64,000 nt of DNA from Bordetella petrii (GCA_017745595.1 WMBV01000002.1:248001-312000), one strand, 5' to 3'; shown: positions 1 through 11,636, counted from the first letter of the stretch. The notes: a model not told the origin generated them from the sequence alone. Numbers and translations are program-made.

Positions 1-1526
1 AGGGCGCGGAACACCTTGCTCTGCACTTCTTCGCGATGGATGCGCACCGAGCCGCCGCCGATTTCCCAGCCGTTCAGCACCATGTCGTAGGCCTTGGCGA
101 ATGCCTTGCTGGGATCGGATTCCAGGAAGTCTTCGTGGCCGTCTTTGGGGCTGGTGAACGGATGGTGCGCGGCGGTGTAGCGGCCGTCTTCTTCGTCGTA
201 TTCGAACATGGGGAAGTCGACCACCCACAGCGGCTTCCAGTCGGTGGATGCCAGGCCGGCCTTCTTGCCGAATTCGCTGTGGCCGATCTTGACGCGCAGC
301 GCGCCGATGGCGTCGTTGACGACCTTGGCGCGGTCGGCGCCGAAGAAGATGATGTCGCCGCTTTGCGCGCCGCTACGCTTGAGCAGCTCGGCCAGCGCGG
401 CGTCATGCAGGTTTTTCACGATGGGCGACTGCAGGCCTTCGCGGCCCTTGCCCGCGTCATTGACCTTGATGTAGGCCAGGCCCTTGGCGCCGTAGATGCC
501 CACGAATTGCGTGTAGGCGTCGATTTCGCTGCGCGACAGCTCGGCGCCGCCCGGCACGCGCAGGGCCACCACCCGGCTGCCCGGCGTGGTGGCGGCGGCC
601 GCGAACACCTTGAAGTCGACATCTCGCATCACGTCGGTGACGTCGGTGAATTCGAGGTTCACGCGCAGGTCGGGCTTGTCGGAACCGTAGCGCTGCATGG
701 CTTCGGTCCAGGACATGAGCGGGAACGGCGCCGGCAGGTCGACGTTCTGCACGGTCTTGAAGACGTGGCGGATCATGTCTTCGAAGATCTGGCGGATTTC
801 GACTTCGTTCAGGAACGAGGTCTCGCAGTCGATCTGGGTGAATTCGGGCTGGCGGTCGGCGCGCAGGTCTTCGTCGCGGAAGCACTTGGTGATCTGGTAG
901 TAGCGGTCGAAGCCCGACACCATGAGCATCTGCTTGAACAGCTGCGGCGACTGCGGCAGCGCGAAGAAATGCCCGGCGTTCACGCGCGAGGGCACCAGGT
1001 AGTCGCGCGCGCCCTCGGGCGTGCTCTTGGTCAGCATGGGGGTTTCGATATCGATGAAGCCCAGCTGGTCGAGGAACTTGCGCACCTCGATCGACACGCG
1101 ATAGCGCAGCATCAGGTTGCGCTGCATCTGCGGGCGGCGCAGGTCCAGCACGCGATGCGTCAGGCGCGTGGTCTCGGACAGGTTGTCGTCGTCGAGCTGG
1201 AACGGCGGCGTGATCGAGGCATTGAGAATCTCGACGTCTTTGCACAGCACTTCGATCTCGCCGGAAGCCAGTTCGGGGTTGGCCGTGCCTTCGGGACGCA
1301 GGCGCACCAGGCCCGTGACGCGCACGCAGAATTCGTTGCGCAGGCGCTCGGCGGTGGCGAAGGCGGCGTTGTCGGGATCGAACACGATTTGCGCCAGCCC
1401 CGCGCGGTCGCGCAGGTCGATGAAGATGACCCCGCCGTGGTCGCGGCGGCGGTTCACCCAGCCATACAGGGTGACGGTCTGGCCGAGATGATCGCGGCAA
1501 ACCTCGCCGGTGTAGCAGGTACGCAT
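1..1526 (-). CDS. aspS: Aspartyl-tRNA synthetase, 3' end beyond the window
   Basis: Class II synthetase that charges tRNA(Asp) in the cytoplasm. Only residues 1-508 are visible; the family is about 590 residues, so the C-terminus lies outside the window. The protein starts [10 protein letters not shown] and continues into the N-terminal anticodon-binding OB fold ([12 protein letters not shown]). Class II motif 2, [14 protein letters not shown], begins near residue 216, matching its place in the E. coli enzyme. It is the last visible gene of a leftward cluster after fmdB-like and DUF502 genes, 41 bp below the DUF502 stop. Identification is secure. Confidence 0.97.
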   Translation of the reverse strand, partial: MRTCYTGEVCRDHLGQTVTLYGWVNRRRDHGGVIFIDLRDRAGLAQIVFDPDNAAFATAERLRNEFCVRVTGLVRLRPEGTANPELASGEIEVLCKDVEILNASITPPFQLDDDNLSETTRLTHRVLDLRRPQMQRNLMLRYRVSIEVRKFLDQLGFIDIETPMLTKSTPEGARDYLVPSRVNAGHFFALPQSPQLFKQMLMVSGFDRYYQITKCFRDEDLRADRQPEFTQIDCETSFLNEVEIRQIFEDMIRHVFKTVQNVDLPAPFPLMSWTEAMQRYGSDKPDLRVNLEFTDVTDVMRDVDFKVFAAAATTPGSRVVALRVPGGAELSRSEIDAYTQFVGIYGAKGLAYIKVNDAGKGREGLQSPIVKNLHDAALAELLKRSGAQSGDIIFFGADRAKVVNDAIGALRVKIGHSEFGKKAGLASTDWKPLWVVDFPMFEYDEEDGRYTAAHHPFTSPKDGHEDFLESDPSKAFAKAYDMVLNGWEIGGGSVRIHREEVQSKVFRA

Positions 1527-1567
1527 TGCGGGATGACTCCTAGGTGCTGTGTTCAGCGTAAAAAAAA

Positions 1568-2209
1568 TTACGAATCGACGGCGGGGGCCGTCGGGATGGG
1601 GGCGGCGACCGGGGCCACTTGGGCCGGCGGCGCCACGACGCCCATGGAAACGATGTACTTCAACGCGGCGTCCACGCTCATCTGCAATTCGATGACGTGG
1701 TCGCGCGGCATCATCAGGAAGAACCCCGACGTGGGGTTCGGCGTGGTGGGAACATAGACGCTGACGTGTTCGCCCGGTAAATAGCCGGCGACTTCGCCGC
1801 CGGGGGCGCCCGTCAGGAACGCGATGGTCCATGAGCCGGCACGCGGGTACTGCACCAGCACGGCCTGGCGAAACGCCTGGCCATTAGGTGCCAGCACCGT
1901 GTCGCTGACTTGCTTCACCGAATTGTAAATGGAGCGCACCAGCGGGATACGGCCCAGCAGGGCCTCCCATTGCTCGAGCAGGGTGCGGCCCAGCAGGTTG
2001 GCCGCGAACATGCCGGTAAGCAGCACCACCAGGATGACCAGCACGAAGCGGAAACCCGGGATGTCGATACCGATGAGCGACTGCGACGACAAGAAGCTGG
2101 GCACGAAGCCCTCGAGGGTGGCGATCAGCAGGCCCAGCACCCAAAGCGTGATGGCCAGCGGAACCCAGATCAGCAACCCGGTGATGAAGTACTTCTTGAT
2201 GACGCGCAT
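1568..2209 (-). CDS. DUF502 family inner-membrane protein
   Basis: 213-residue membrane protein of the DUF502 family; molecular function unknown. It starts [20 protein letters not shown]. Two hydrophobic segments are visible, at about residues 7-30 and 50-75 ([19 protein letters not shown]), followed by a soluble C-terminal domain that includes the family-typical [20 protein letters not shown] stretch. An in-frame extension upstream is Arg/Pro-rich and runs through the FmdB gene, so the start at 2209 is preferred. It sits between the fmdB-like gene (20 bp) and aspS, an order I recall as common in Burkholderiales. The C-terminus is Ala/Pro-rich. Confidence 0.88.
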   Translation of the reverse strand: MRVIKKYFITGLLIWVPLAITLWVLGLLIATLEGFVPSFLSSQSLIGIDIPGFRFVLVILVVLLTGMFAANLLGRTLLEQWEALLGRIPLVRSIYNSVKQVSDTVLAPNGQAFRQAVLVQYPRAGSWTIAFLTGAPGGEVAGYLPGEHVSVYVPTTPNPTSGFFLMMPRDHVIELQMSVDAALKYIVSMGVVAPPAQVAPVAAPIPTAPAVDS

Positions 2210-2228
2210 ACGAGGTGCCGGGGCGCGG

Positions 2229-2579
2229 TCAGGACGAGGTGGCCGAGGGCGCGGCCGGGGGCGCGGCGCCCTCGCTCTTGGCGGGCGCGGCGGCCTTGGC
2301 GGTGTCGCCACTGGCCTTGGCGGTGTCGCCGCCGGCCTTGGCCGCATCGCCGCCGGATTTCGCGCTGTCGGACTTGGCGCCGGCCTGGCCGCCCTGCCCG
2401 TTGCGGAAGTCGGTGACATACCAGCCCGAGCCCTTCAGCTGGAAGCCGGCGGCCGTTACCTGCTTGGTAAAGGTCGCCTGGCCGCATTCGGGGCAAACCG
2501 ACAACGGGGCATCGGAAAACTTCTGTAATACGTCTTTGGCATGGCCGCAGGCGCTGCACTTGTAAGCGTAGATAGGCAT
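2229..2579 (-). CDS. FmdB-family zinc-ribbon protein
   Basis: Small (116 aa) putative regulatory protein of the FmdB/CxxC_CxxC_SSSS family. The N-terminus MPIYAYKCSACG gives Cys8 and Cys11, and the second knuckle CPECG gives Cys29 and Cys32, together a zinc ribbon. Residues from about 60 on are low-complexity Ala/Lys/Gly/Asp with imperfect GDTAKA-like repeats, a tail often seen in beta-proteobacterial members. It is the first gene of the fmdB-DUF502-aspS cluster. The role is unproven; family members are annotated as regulators only by analogy to FmdB of methylotrophs. Confidence 0.9.
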   Translation of the reverse strand: MPIYAYKCSACGHAKDVLQKFSDAPLSVCPECGQATFTKQVTAAGFQLKGSGWYVTDFRNGQGGQAGAKSDSAKSGGDAAKAGGDTAKASGDTAKAAAPAKSEGAAPPAAPSATSS

Positions 2580-2735
2580 GATCAGGGAATTTCCAGGCGC
2601 GGCCGGCGCATCAAAAACCGCCGTTTCACCGCCCGCGGCTAGCGGGCAGCGGCCAGGCGGCGCCGGTTCAATACGGGAAAGTATTGAATTTTAGCGGTTT
2701 TTGCCAAAAAGGCCGTAGCGGCCGCCAACCCACCT

Positions 2736-2772
2736 CCAGGTGTCTGACACCCTGCGGGTGTCAGACACCTGG
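2736..2772. repeat. GTGTC palindromic repeat, copy 1
   Basis: Perfect 16-bp inverted arms ccaggtgtctgacacc and ggtgtcagacacctgg around a 5-base loop (ctgcg). It lies between the stop of the antiporter gene and the start of the fmdB-like gene, both leftward. The 207-bp gap holds nothing else I can support apart from an AT-rich patch at about 2675-2705 that could carry the fmdB promoter. Confidence 0.9.
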
Positions 2773-2786
2773 AACACCTGGCCGCC

Positions 2787-4079
2787 CTAGCCGCCCACGG
2801 GCAGCAGGAACATGCCGGCCGCCACCAGGGTGGGCACCAGGGCCGACAGGAACAGCCGGCCGGCCGAAATGGCCTCGTTGGGAAAGAACGGCCGCAGAAT
2901 GGCATAACCGGCGGGGTTGGGCGCATTGGCAATCACCGTCAGCCCGCCGCCGGTTACGGCGCCGGCCACCAGCATGTAGTGCCAGGCGGGGCTGGCGCCT
3001 TCCACCAGCGAGCCCAGGTAGGTCAGCGCGGCGTTGTCGGTAATGGCGGTCAGCGCGGTGGCGCCCCAGAACAGCACGGCGGGCTCCAGCCCCCCCAGCA
3101 GATCTTGCAGCCACCACTTCTGCAAGCCGCCCAGCACCACCAGGCCGGCCAGGAAGAAGCCCACCATCAGCCCCTCGCGGATCAACAGGCGGTCTTGATG
3201 GCGCCGGTAGGCGTGCGAGAAGCCGATGAACATCATCATCAGGCCCAGGAACACCGCGGGATGGTGGGCCGTCAGCACCACGCCCACCAGGAACACCAGA
3301 TGGATGGCAATCACCGGCAGCGGCACGGGCCCGCGCGCCGGCGGGGTATCGTCGGCGGCATTCACGCCGCTGCCGGTGCCGATGCTGTGGCCGGCCAGCG
3401 CGTCGCGGCAGATCCAGGTCAGGATGGCGGCGTTCAGGAACACGGCGATGGCGGCGCGCCAGCCGAAGTGCGTGGCCATGAAAGCCGTGTCCCAGCCGAA
3501 GGTCGAGGCCACCATCAGTACCGGCGGCGCCGCGTACGCGGTCAGCACGCCGCCGATGGACACATTGACGAACAGCACGCCCAGCGCCAGATACTTGAAG
3601 CGGGTGTGGCCGGCCACGCGGAAGTAGCCGTCGCGCAGCAAGATGGCCGCCAGCGTCATGGCGGCCGGCTCGGTAATGAACGAACCGCCCAGCGGCACCA
3701 CCGACATCACCACGAAGAAGGTAGCCACTTCGCGCGGCAGCGGCAGCAGGCGCGCCAGGGCGCGCACCAGCAGGCCCACCAGTTCCAGGATGGGACGGCT
3801 GGCCGCCACCACCATGATCACGAACACGAACAGCGGCTCGGTAAAGTTGCGCGTGTCCATGTACTGCATGGCGGCTTCGCTGCCGCTCAGCAGCGCCATG
3901 CATACGATGAGCACGAAGGCCCACACGCCGAACACGGCCTCGACTTCGGACAGCAGGTGCCAGCAGCCCGCGTGCGGGCCGTTGCGGTGCGCCAGCCGCG
4001 CGAAGACGGGTACCGAAAACGTGTGGAGCACGGCCACCGCGAACAGCACGGTGGCGATCAATTCGATTGTGTCAGGCAT
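2787..4079 (-). CDS. Putative Na+/H+ antiporter (PF07399-like)
   Basis: 430-residue polytopic membrane protein with about ten or more hydrophobic segments. Conserved-looking intramembrane stretches include [39 protein letters not shown]-like and [14 protein letters not shown], typical of the putative Na+/H+ antiporter family PF07399, which belongs to the ion-transporter superfamily. By family it would exchange Na+ for H+ at the inner membrane. It is a single leftward gene with a GTGTC repeat directly at its 3' end. Substrate assignment is by family only. Confidence 0.8.
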   Translation of the reverse strand: MPDTIELIATVLFAVAVLHTFSVPVFARLAHRNGPHAGCWHLLSEVEAVFGVWAFVLIVCMALLSGSEAAMQYMDTRNFTEPLFVFVIMVVAASRPILELVGLLVRALARLLPLPREVATFFVVMSVVPLGGSFITEPAAMTLAAILLRDGYFRVAGHTRFKYLALGVLFVNVSIGGVLTAYAAPPVLMVASTFGWDTAFMATHFGWRAAIAVFLNAAILTWICRDALAGHSIGTGSGVNAADDTPPARGPVPLPVIAIHLVFLVGVVLTAHHPAVFLGLMMMFIGFSHAYRRHQDRLLIREGLMVGFFLAGLVVLGGLQKWWLQDLLGGLEPAVLFWGATALTAITDNAALTYLGSLVEGASPAWHYMLVAGAVTGGGLTVIANAPNPAGYAILRPFFPNEAISAGRLFLSALVPTLVAAGMFLLPVGG

Positions 4080-4167
4080 CAGAAGCGAATCCCGGAACGA
4101 ACACGCGCGCGCGGCCCGGACGGCGGGCCGGCGCGCGAAACCTGTCGGACTATACCGCAGCGGTCCG

Positions 4168-5778
4168 TCATCGCAGCAGGTGCGCGCCCTTCTCGGCGAT
4201 CATGACGGTGGGCGCATTGGTGTTGCCCGAAGTGATGGTGGGCATGACCGACGCGTCGATCACGCGCAGCCCCTGCAGGCCATGCACGCGCAATTCGGGG
4301 TCTACCACCGCCAGCGCATCCACGCCCATCTTGCAGGTGCCCACCGGATGGAAAATGGTGGTGCCGATATCGCCGGCGGCCTGTGCCAATTCTTCGTCGG
4401 TCTGGCAGGCCAGGCCCGGTTTGTATTCCTCGGGCGCGTAGCGGGCCAGCGCCGGCTGCGCCGCGATGCGGCGGGTCAGCCGCAGGCTTTCGGCGGCCAC
4501 GCGGCGGTCGGTCTCGGTGGCCAGGTAATTGCACAGGATCTCGGGGTGGTCGTCCGCGCGCGGACTGGCGATGCGCACGTGCCCGCGGCTGGTGGGGCGC
4601 AGATTGCACACCGACGCCGTGAAGGCCGGGAACGCATGCAGCGGGTCGCCGAATTTTTCCAGCGACAGCGGCTGCACGTGATATTCGACATTGGCGCGCG
4701 CCTGGTCGGGGCCCGAGCGCGCGAAAGCCCCCAATTGCGATGGCGCCATGCTGAGCGGGCCGCGCCGCCACAAGGCGTATTGCGCCGCCATCATGGCCTT
4801 GCCCCACAAGGTGCCGGCGATCGCGTTCAGTGTTTTCGCGCCGGTCACGCGGTAGATCATGCGCAGCTGCAGGTGGTCTTGCAGGTTCTCGCCCACGCCG
4901 GGCAGGTCGTGCAGCACCGGCACGCCGCGGGCCTGCAGCAAGGCCGCCGGCCCCACGCCCGATACCTGCAACAGCTGCGGCGAACCGATGGCGCCCGCGG
5001 CCAGGACGATCTCGGCGCGCGCCCGGGCGATTTGCTCGGCGCCGTCATCCAGGCGCAAGGCCACGCCGTCGGCGCGCCGGCCCTGGAACAGGATGCGCGA
5101 CACGCGCGCGCCCGTCATCACGCACAGGTTCGGGCGCCCGGCCGCCGGTTTCAGGAATGCGCTGGCCGCGCTCCAGCGCACGCCGCGGCGCTGGTTGACT
5201 TCGAAATAGTCGCAGCCTTCGTTATCGCCCTGGTTGAAATCGGACACCGACGGAATACCGGCCTGTGCCGCCGCGGCCCGGAAAGCGTCGAGCAATTCCC
5301 ACGACAGGCGCTGGCGCTCGACCCGCCATTCGCCGCTGCCGCCGTGGAAATCGCTGGCGCCGGCGTGGTGGCCCTCGCTGCGTTTGAAGAAGGGCAATAC
5401 GTCGTCCCAGCCCCAGCCGGGGTTGCCCAGCGCGGCCCAGCCATCGTAGTCGGCGCGCTGCCCGCGCATGTAGATCATGCCGTTGATCGACGAGCTGCCG
5501 CCCAGCACGCGGCCGCGCGGGTACCCCAGGCTGCGCCCGTTCAGGCCGGGGTCGGGCTGGGTGCGGTAGCACCAGTCGGTGCGCGGATTGCCGATGCAGT
5601 ACAGATAGCCCACCGGAATGTGGATCCAGTGCCAGTTGTCGCGCCCGCCGGCTTCCAGCAGCAGTACGCGCTTGCCGGCGTCGGCCGACAGCCGGTTCGC
5701 CAGCAGGCAGCCGGCCGATCCGGCACCCACCACGATGTAATCGAACACCAGATCGGTACCGCCAGGATCGGTGGCCAT
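4168..5778 (-). CDS. GMC-family flavin oxidoreductase (choline dehydrogenase-like)
   Basis: 536-residue FAD enzyme of the glucose-methanol-choline family. The N-terminal FAD-binding motif is [18 protein letters not shown]. The GMC signature follows ([18 protein letters not shown]), and the C-terminus carries the catalytic His/Asn region (HPVGTCKMG, then [17 protein letters not shown]). An in-frame upstream extension to 5853 is Pro/Arg-rich, so the ATG at 5778 giving MATDPGG is preferred. Related proteins oxidise choline, alcohols or polyethylene glycol. No betaine genes are nearby, so the substrate is unknown. Confidence 0.88.
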   Translation of the reverse strand: MATDPGGTDLVFDYIVVGAGSAGCLLANRLSADAGKRVLLLEAGGRDNWHWIHIPVGYLYCIGNPRTDWCYRTQPDPGLNGRSLGYPRGRVLGGSSSINGMIYMRGQRADYDGWAALGNPGWGWDDVLPFFKRSEGHHAGASDFHGGSGEWRVERQRLSWELLDAFRAAAAQAGIPSVSDFNQGDNEGCDYFEVNQRRGVRWSAASAFLKPAAGRPNLCVMTGARVSRILFQGRRADGVALRLDDGAEQIARARAEIVLAAGAIGSPQLLQVSGVGPAALLQARGVPVLHDLPGVGENLQDHLQLRMIYRVTGAKTLNAIAGTLWGKAMMAAQYALWRRGPLSMAPSQLGAFARSGPDQARANVEYHVQPLSLEKFGDPLHAFPAFTASVCNLRPTSRGHVRIASPRADDHPEILCNYLATETDRRVAAESLRLTRRIAAQPALARYAPEEYKPGLACQTDEELAQAAGDIGTTIFHPVGTCKMGVDALAVVDPELRVHGLQGLRVIDASVMPTITSGNTNAPTVMIAEKGAHLLR

Positions 5779-5954
5779 GGAACGTGTCTCCGTAGTAGTG
5801 ATTCTTGCCGGCGGGCCGGGCAACCGCCCGCCCGGTGCTGGTTTGTAGAACACAAGCGGGCCGCTGCCTACCCCGGATACGCCCTAATCCTGCACCCGGA
5901 CCGCCGCGCGCCGGGGGGCGCGACAGCGCGAGCTTTGACCAGAGGTAACAACGG

Positions 5955-5983
5955 TTGAAAGATCCGAGCGTAGCACCGATGAT
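5955..5983 (+). promoter_or_regulatory. Candidate sigma-70 promoter for the methyltransferase-permease pair
   Basis: TTGAAA (5955-5960), a 17-base spacer and GATGAT (5978-5983), 75 bp upstream of the start at 6059. The -35 matches the consensus at 5 of 6 positions and the -10 at 4 of 6. It sits in the 280-bp space after the GMC gene start, which otherwise shows nothing I can support. Confidence 0.4.
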
Positions 5984-6058
5984 TTTGTTCAGCTTAATGT
6001 AAGCAATGCGCCAATCGGCGATTGCCGACGCCGGCGCGCGCCGCTACCGGAGACCTCC

Positions 6059-6904
6059 ATGCCCGCGACCGCCCCCTTCTCTTGCCCGCCGGTTTACTCG
6101 CGCCGCCGGGCGCTGGCCGCCCTGGCCGCCACCTTGGCCCTGGGCGCCGCGCCCGTCCTGGCCGCCGATCCGGTCCGGCTGGACGTACCCTTCGTGCCCA
6201 CGCCGGAAGACGCGGTGGCCAAGATGCTGGACATGGCCGCTGTGGGGCCGCGGGACACGGTCATCGACCTGGGCTCGGGCGACGGCCGCATCGCCATTGC
6301 CGCGGTGCGCGACCGCAAGGCCAGGCAGGCCACGGGTATCGACCTCGACCCCGAACGCATCGCCGAGGCGCGCGCCAACGCCGAAAAAGCGGGCGTGCAA
6401 GACCGCGTCCGCTTCGTGCAGCAGGACCTGTTCCAGACCGACATCTCGCAAGCCACGGTGCTGACCATGTATCTGCTGCCCGACGTGAACCTGAAGCTGC
6501 GGCCGCGCATCCTCGACACTCTGGCGCCGGGCACGCGCGTGGTATCGCATGCCTTCACGATGGACGACTGGGACAGCGACGAGCAGGCCAGCGTGGACGG
6601 CCGCGCGCTGTATTTGTGGATCGTGCCCGCCCGGGTGGCCGGCACCTGGCAAATCGAGCATCCCGGCGGGCCGATCACCTTGCAGTTGAAGCAGCACTTC
6701 CAGAAAATCACCGCCACCGCGCGGCGCGACGGCGCGCCGTTGGGCGTGCCGCGCGCCGAGGTGCGCGGCGACCGCCTGAACCTGGTGCTGGACGACGGCG
6801 GCAAGCCGATGCAGTTCGTGGGCCAGGTGCGCGGCGACACCATTGTCGCGCTGGCCGCCGCCGGCGCCGAACAAGGCTGGCAGGCCGGCAGGCAGGCTCC
6901 ATGA
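6059..6904 (+). CDS. SAM-dependent methyltransferase with an apparent Tat signal
   Basis: 281-residue class I methyltransferase. Motif I is DTVIDLGSGDGRIAIAA (about residues 62-78), and the acidic loop is GIDLDPERIAEA. The N-terminus (SRRRALAALAATLALGAAP, cleaved after about AxA at residue 35) looks like a twin-arginine signal peptide, so export is predicted; that is odd for a SAM-using enzyme. ggaga precedes the ATG. The stop overlaps the permease start (ATGA), so the two are coupled. The methyl acceptor is unknown. Confidence 0.75.
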   Translation: MPATAPFSCPPVYSRRRALAALAATLALGAAPVLAADPVRLDVPFVPTPEDAVAKMLDMAAVGPRDTVIDLGSGDGRIAIAAVRDRKARQATGIDLDPERIAEARANAEKAGVQDRVRFVQQDLFQTDISQATVLTMYLLPDVNLKLRPRILDTLAPGTRVVSHAFTMDDWDSDEQASVDGRALYLWIVPARVAGTWQIEHPGGPITLQLKQHFQKITATARRDGAPLGVPRAEVRGDRLNLVLDDGGKPMQFVGQVRGDTIVALAAAGAEQGWQAGRQAP

Positions 6905-8244
6905 GCCCCCGCGCCGGCGCCCCGGACGCGCCCGCCGGGCTGTCGGTGCTGGACGCGGTGGCCGTGCTGGTCGGCGTGGTCATCGGCATCGGTATTTTCG
7001 GATTTCCGCCCCTGGTCGCGCAGCATGCCAGCACGCCCGCCATGTATATCCTGCTGTGGCTGGCCGGCGGCGCTGTCATGCTGCTGGGCGCGCTGTGCTA
7101 CGCGGAACTCGGTTCGGCCTACCCCGACTCCGGCGGCGAATACCGGTACCTGGCACTGGCCTGGGGCCCGCGCACCGGCCTGCTGTTCGCCTGGGCGCGC
7201 TGCACCGTGATCCAGACCGGCGCCATCGCGGCGGTGGCGTTCATCTACGGCGACTACGCGCAGCAACTGCTCGACGCGGGCCCGCATGGCCCGGCGTTGC
7301 ACGCGGCGCTGGCCGTCACGGTGCTGACCGCGCTGAACATCGCCGGCACGCGGCCGTCCAAGCGGCTGCAGATCGCATTCACCGCGGTCACCGTGACCGC
7401 GCTGGTGGCCGTGGTAGTCGCCGGCATGCTGGCCGGCGACGCCCCCGCGCGGGCGCTGGCCGCCAACGGCCCGGCGCCGCCGGAAGGCCTGGCCAGCATG
7501 CTGGGCCTGGGCATGGTGTACGTGCTGCTGACCTACGGCGGCTGGAACGAATCGGCCTACCTGTCGGGCGAACTGCGCGACCCGGCCCGCAACATGAGCC
7601 GCGTGCTGCTGATCGGCACGGCCGTCGTCACCGGCGTCTATCTGCTGGCCAATCTCGCGCTGCTGGACATGTTCGGCCTGGCGGGGCTGCGCCAGGCGCA
7701 CGCGGTCGGCGCCGACGTCATGCGCATCGCCGCCGGCCCGCATGCCGCCGTGCTGCTCAGCCTGCTGGTGTGCTGCACGGCGCTGAGCACCATCAACGGC
7801 AGCATCATGACCGGCGCGCGCGTGTACGTGGCGCTGGGCCGCGACGTGCCGGCGCTGCGCGGCCTGGGTCGGTGGTCGGCGCGCGGCCAGGCCCCGGCGG
7901 CGGCCCTGCTGGCACAGGGCCTGATCACGCTGACGCTGATCGGCTTCGGCGCCCTGGCCAACCACGGCGTGCAGGCCATGGTGGCTTACACAGCGCCGGT
8001 GTTCTGGTTCTTCATGTTGCTGGTGGCGGCCGCCGTATGGCGGCTGCGCCGCCTGCATCCCGGGCACGCGCGGCCCTTCCGCGTGCCGCTGTACCCGCTG
8101 ACGCCGCTGCTGTTCGCCCTGAGCTGCGCCGGCCTGGTGTGGTCGAGCATCCGCTATGCGGGGCTGGGGGCGGCGCTGGGCGTCGCGGTGCTGGCGATCG
8201 GACTGCCCTGGGTGCGGCGCACGTCGGTCAACGCCCTGGCCTGA
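6901..8244 (+). CDS. APC-superfamily amino acid permease
   Basis: 447-residue permease with about twelve hydrophobic segments. The first helix carries the APC hallmark GVVIGIGIFGFPP (about residues 24-36), followed by AGGAVMLLGALCYAELGSAY, the conserved TM2 stretch. Such proteins are proton- or antiport-driven amino acid carriers of the inner membrane. The start ATG overlaps the methyltransferase stop (ATGA). Substrate cannot be read from sequence. Confidence 0.85.
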   Translation: MSPRAGAPDAPAGLSVLDAVAVLVGVVIGIGIFGFPPLVAQHASTPAMYILLWLAGGAVMLLGALCYAELGSAYPDSGGEYRYLALAWGPRTGLLFAWARCTVIQTGAIAAVAFIYGDYAQQLLDAGPHGPALHAALAVTVLTALNIAGTRPSKRLQIAFTAVTVTALVAVVVAGMLAGDAPARALAANGPAPPEGLASMLGLGMVYVLLTYGGWNESAYLSGELRDPARNMSRVLLIGTAVVTGVYLLANLALLDMFGLAGLRQAHAVGADVMRIAAGPHAAVLLSLLVCCTALSTINGSIMTGARVYVALGRDVPALRGLGRWSARGQAPAAALLAQGLITLTLIGFGALANHGVQAMVAYTAPVFWFFMLLVAAAVWRLRRLHPGHARPFRVPLYPLTPLLFALSCAGLVWSSIRYAGLGAALGVAVLAIGLPWVRRTSVNALA

Positions 8245-8271
8245 CGCACCGCCGCCGTTCACCCCCGCCGT

Positions 8272-9135
8272 TCAGGGCGCTTTTCCGACCACTTCGAACA
8301 AGGCCCGCACGATCCGGGCGTCGCGCCTTTCCGCCAGGCACACCATGTGTACGTAGGTGCGGACCTGGGCGTCCGCCAGCCGGACCGCGTGCAGGCCCGG
8401 CCCCGGCACGAACTCGACCTCGGAAACGGCCGCCACGCCCAGGTTCTGCGCCACGGCCTCGCGGATGATTTCCCGGCTGCCGACCTGCATCATCACACAG
8501 GGTTCGACATTCGCCGCTTTCAGCGCCGACTCAATGGCCTTGCGCGTCGTCGAGCCCTGCTCCCGCAGGATCAGCCGCTCTCCGGCCAGCTCCGCCACCC
8601 GGATGCAGCGCCGCTTGGCGAAGCGATGGCGCGTCGAACAGAAGATCACCACGGGATGATCGCTGTAGGGAACCGACACGAAGCGCTTGTCGTGGGCAAC
8701 CTGCGCCAGCACGCCGACGTCGGCGCTGTAATCGGCCAGCCGGTCCAGGACGTCTTGCGAATTGCCCGTGCTGACCGACACCTTGATGTCGGGGTAGCGC
8801 TGATGAAACGCCGCCAGCATCGTGGTGGCCTGGGCGGGCCCCACCGCCGCGACGTGCAAATGGCCCGTCCGCAGCTCGCCGGATTCGCGCAGCAGCTGTA
8901 CCGCCTCGGCCTCCAGGCTGAAGATCTGCCGCGACAACTGCAGCAACTGCTGTCCCATCTCGGTGGGCAGGACGCGCCGGCCCGCGCGGTGGAACAGCTC
9001 TACGTTGTAGAGGTCTTCGAGCTGTCCGACCTGGGTCGTGACGGTCGGCTGGCTGACGTGCAGGGCCTGTGCCGCCGCGGTGAAGCTGCCGGTGCTGGCC
9101 ACGGCGTGAAAGGAACGCAATTGTGTCAGGCGCAT
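8272..9135 (-). CDS. LysR-type regulator of the phosphonate operon (predicted)
   Basis: 287-residue LysR-type transcriptional regulator. The N-terminal winged HTH is MRLTQLRSFHAVASTGSFTA...QPTVTTQVGQLE (residues 1-45), and a periplasmic-binding-protein-like effector domain follows. It is divergent from, and 154 bp away from, the phosphonoacetate hydrolase gene, the usual place for an LTTR that senses the pathway inducer. Phosphonate-linked LTTRs next to phnA are known in other proteobacteria; a role for this one is inferred from position. Confidence 0.88.
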   Translation of the reverse strand: MRLTQLRSFHAVASTGSFTAAAQALHVSQPTVTTQVGQLEDLYNVELFHRAGRRVLPTEMGQQLLQLSRQIFSLEAEAVQLLRESGELRTGHLHVAAVGPAQATTMLAAFHQRYPDIKVSVSTGNSQDVLDRLADYSADVGVLAQVAHDKRFVSVPYSDHPVVIFCSTRHRFAKRRCIRVAELAGERLILREQGSTTRKAIESALKAANVEPCVMMQVGSREIIREAVAQNLGVAAVSEVEFVPGPGLHAVRLADAQVRTYVHMVCLAERRDARIVRALFEVVGKAP

Positions 9136-9164
9136 GACGAACTCCCCCCGGGTGGACTTGCCCG

Positions 9165-9196
9165 TGAACTATAGGTTCAGTCAATACAAGAGTCAA
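9165..9196 (-). promoter_or_regulatory. lysR promoter with an overlapping dyad
   Basis: On the minus strand TTGACT (9196-9191), a 17-base spacer and TATAGT (9173-9168) form a good sigma-70 promoter for the LysR gene. The -10 lies inside a perfect dyad TGAAC-tatag-GTTCA (9165-9179). A second imperfect dyad, CAAG-N10-CTTG (9187-9204), covers the -35. The overlap suggests autorepression by the LysR protein and activation of phnA from the same sites. No convincing plus-strand sigma-70 promoter is visible, as expected for an activated promoter. Confidence 0.5.
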
Positions 9197-9238
9197 AAAA
9201 CTTGAATTGGACGAATGATGGCATCCAGCGGACAGTAG

Positions 9239-10528
<1,290 letters not shown>

Positions 10529-10538
10529 AGGTTTTTCG

Positions 10539-11636
10539 ATGTCTCACGAATTTTTCAATCCCGTGCGCAGCATTTACGGGGCCGGGGCGCTGGCGTCCCT
10601 GCCGAAGCTGCTGGCCGGCCGCAAGGCCATGGTCGTGACCTTTCCCGAAGCACGCCAGCTCGGGCTGGTTGCCCGGCTCGAAGCCCTGCTCGGGGACCTG
10701 CTGGCGGGCGTGATCGACTCCGCGACGCCGAATCCCGACGTGGCCGAACTGCAGGGCCTGTATGAAGCGTTCTGGCGCGACCCGCGCGGCGCCGATGTGC
10801 TGGTCGCCGTGGGCGGAGGCAGCTCCATCGATACCGCCAAGACGCTGATGGTGGGCACCGCCAGCGGCCGCTTCGAAGACCTGGTCGCCGCGCTGACGGG
10901 CAATGAGCCTTTCGTTCCGGCGCGCGTCAAGACGCTGATCGCCGTGCCGACCACGGCCGGCACGGGCAGCGAAGTAACCCCCTGGGCGACGGTATGGGAC
11001 CGCAAGGCCCAGCGCAAATATTCGCTGCACCTGCCCGAGACCTGGCCGAGCATCGCCATCGTCGACCCCGAGCTGATGCTGTCGCTGCCGCCGCCGGTCA
11101 CTCTGCAAAGCGGCCTGGACGCGCTGTCGCATGCCCTCGAATCGATCTGGAATATCAACGCGAACGCGGTATCGGACACCTTCGCGGTCGCCGCCATCCA
11201 GGATATTTTCGATGCCCTGCCGCCACTGATGGACCGCCCCGGCGACCTGGAACTGCGCGGCCGTGTCGCGCTGGCGGCCCTGAAGGCCGGCCTGGCGTTT
11301 TCGAACACCCGCACCGCGCTGGCGCATTCCATCTCGTACGAGATGACGCTGCGTTATGGCCTGCCGCACGGCATCGCCTGCTCATTCCCGCTGCCCATGG
11401 TCCTGCGGCGCGCGACCGGCGTCGACGCCGCGCGCGACGCCGTACTGGAACAGGCCCTCGGCCCCCTGGACAGCGCGCCGCAGCGCTTGTCCGCGTTCAT
11501 CGAACAATTCGGGGTCCGCACGCGCTTTTCGGACTATGGCGTGTCGGACGAAGAAGCCGAGCAGATGGTCGCGCACGCACTGACGGGCGCGCGCGGCAAG
11601 AATTTCATCGGCACCCCCCAGAAGGAGGCAGCATGA
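10539..11636 (+). CDS. Phosphonate-associated iron-containing alcohol dehydrogenase
   Basis: 365-residue group III alcohol dehydrogenase of the type linked to phosphonate clusters. The NAD-binding motif is VAVGGGSSIDTAKTL (about residues 89-103). Iron ligands are visible as Asp194, His198, His263 and His277 (GLDALSHALE, LAHSIS, GLPHGIA). Known relatives interconvert phosphonoacetaldehyde and 2-hydroxyethylphosphonate. In this operon, which holds the two next oxidative steps, the oxidative direction on hydroxyethylphosphonate is inferred. It lies 10 bp after phnA, and its stop overlaps phnY by ATGA. Confidence 0.88.
   Translation: MSHEFFNPVRSIYGAGALASLPKLLAGRKAMVVTFPEARQLGLVARLEALLGDLLAGVIDSATPNPDVAELQGLYEAFWRDPRGADVLVAVGGGSSIDTAKTLMVGTASGRFEDLVAALTGNEPFVPARVKTLIAVPTTAGTGSEVTPWATVWDRKAQRKYSLHLPETWPSIAIVDPELMLSLPPPVTLQSGLDALSHALESIWNINANAVSDTFAVAAIQDIFDALPPLMDRPGDLELRGRVALAALKAGLAFSNTRTALAHSISYEMTLRYGLPHGIACSFPLPMVLRRATGVDAARDAVLEQALGPLDSAPQRLSAFIEQFGVRTRFSDYGVSDEEAEQMVAHALTGARGKNFIGTPQKEAA

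Noticed and set aside
36-1757. A 573-codon open frame on the plus strand opposite aspS
   Set aside because: It is antisense to a clear aspartyl-tRNA synthetase, is rich in His/Gln/Val as GC-rich shadows are, and has no family features.
2639-2932. Short open frames through the GTGTC repeat between the antiporter and fmdB-like genes
   Set aside because: They are translations of the palindrome and of antisense sequence.
3643-5958. A 771-codon plus-strand open frame
   Set aside because: Antisense to the antiporter and GMC genes; no coherent protein features.
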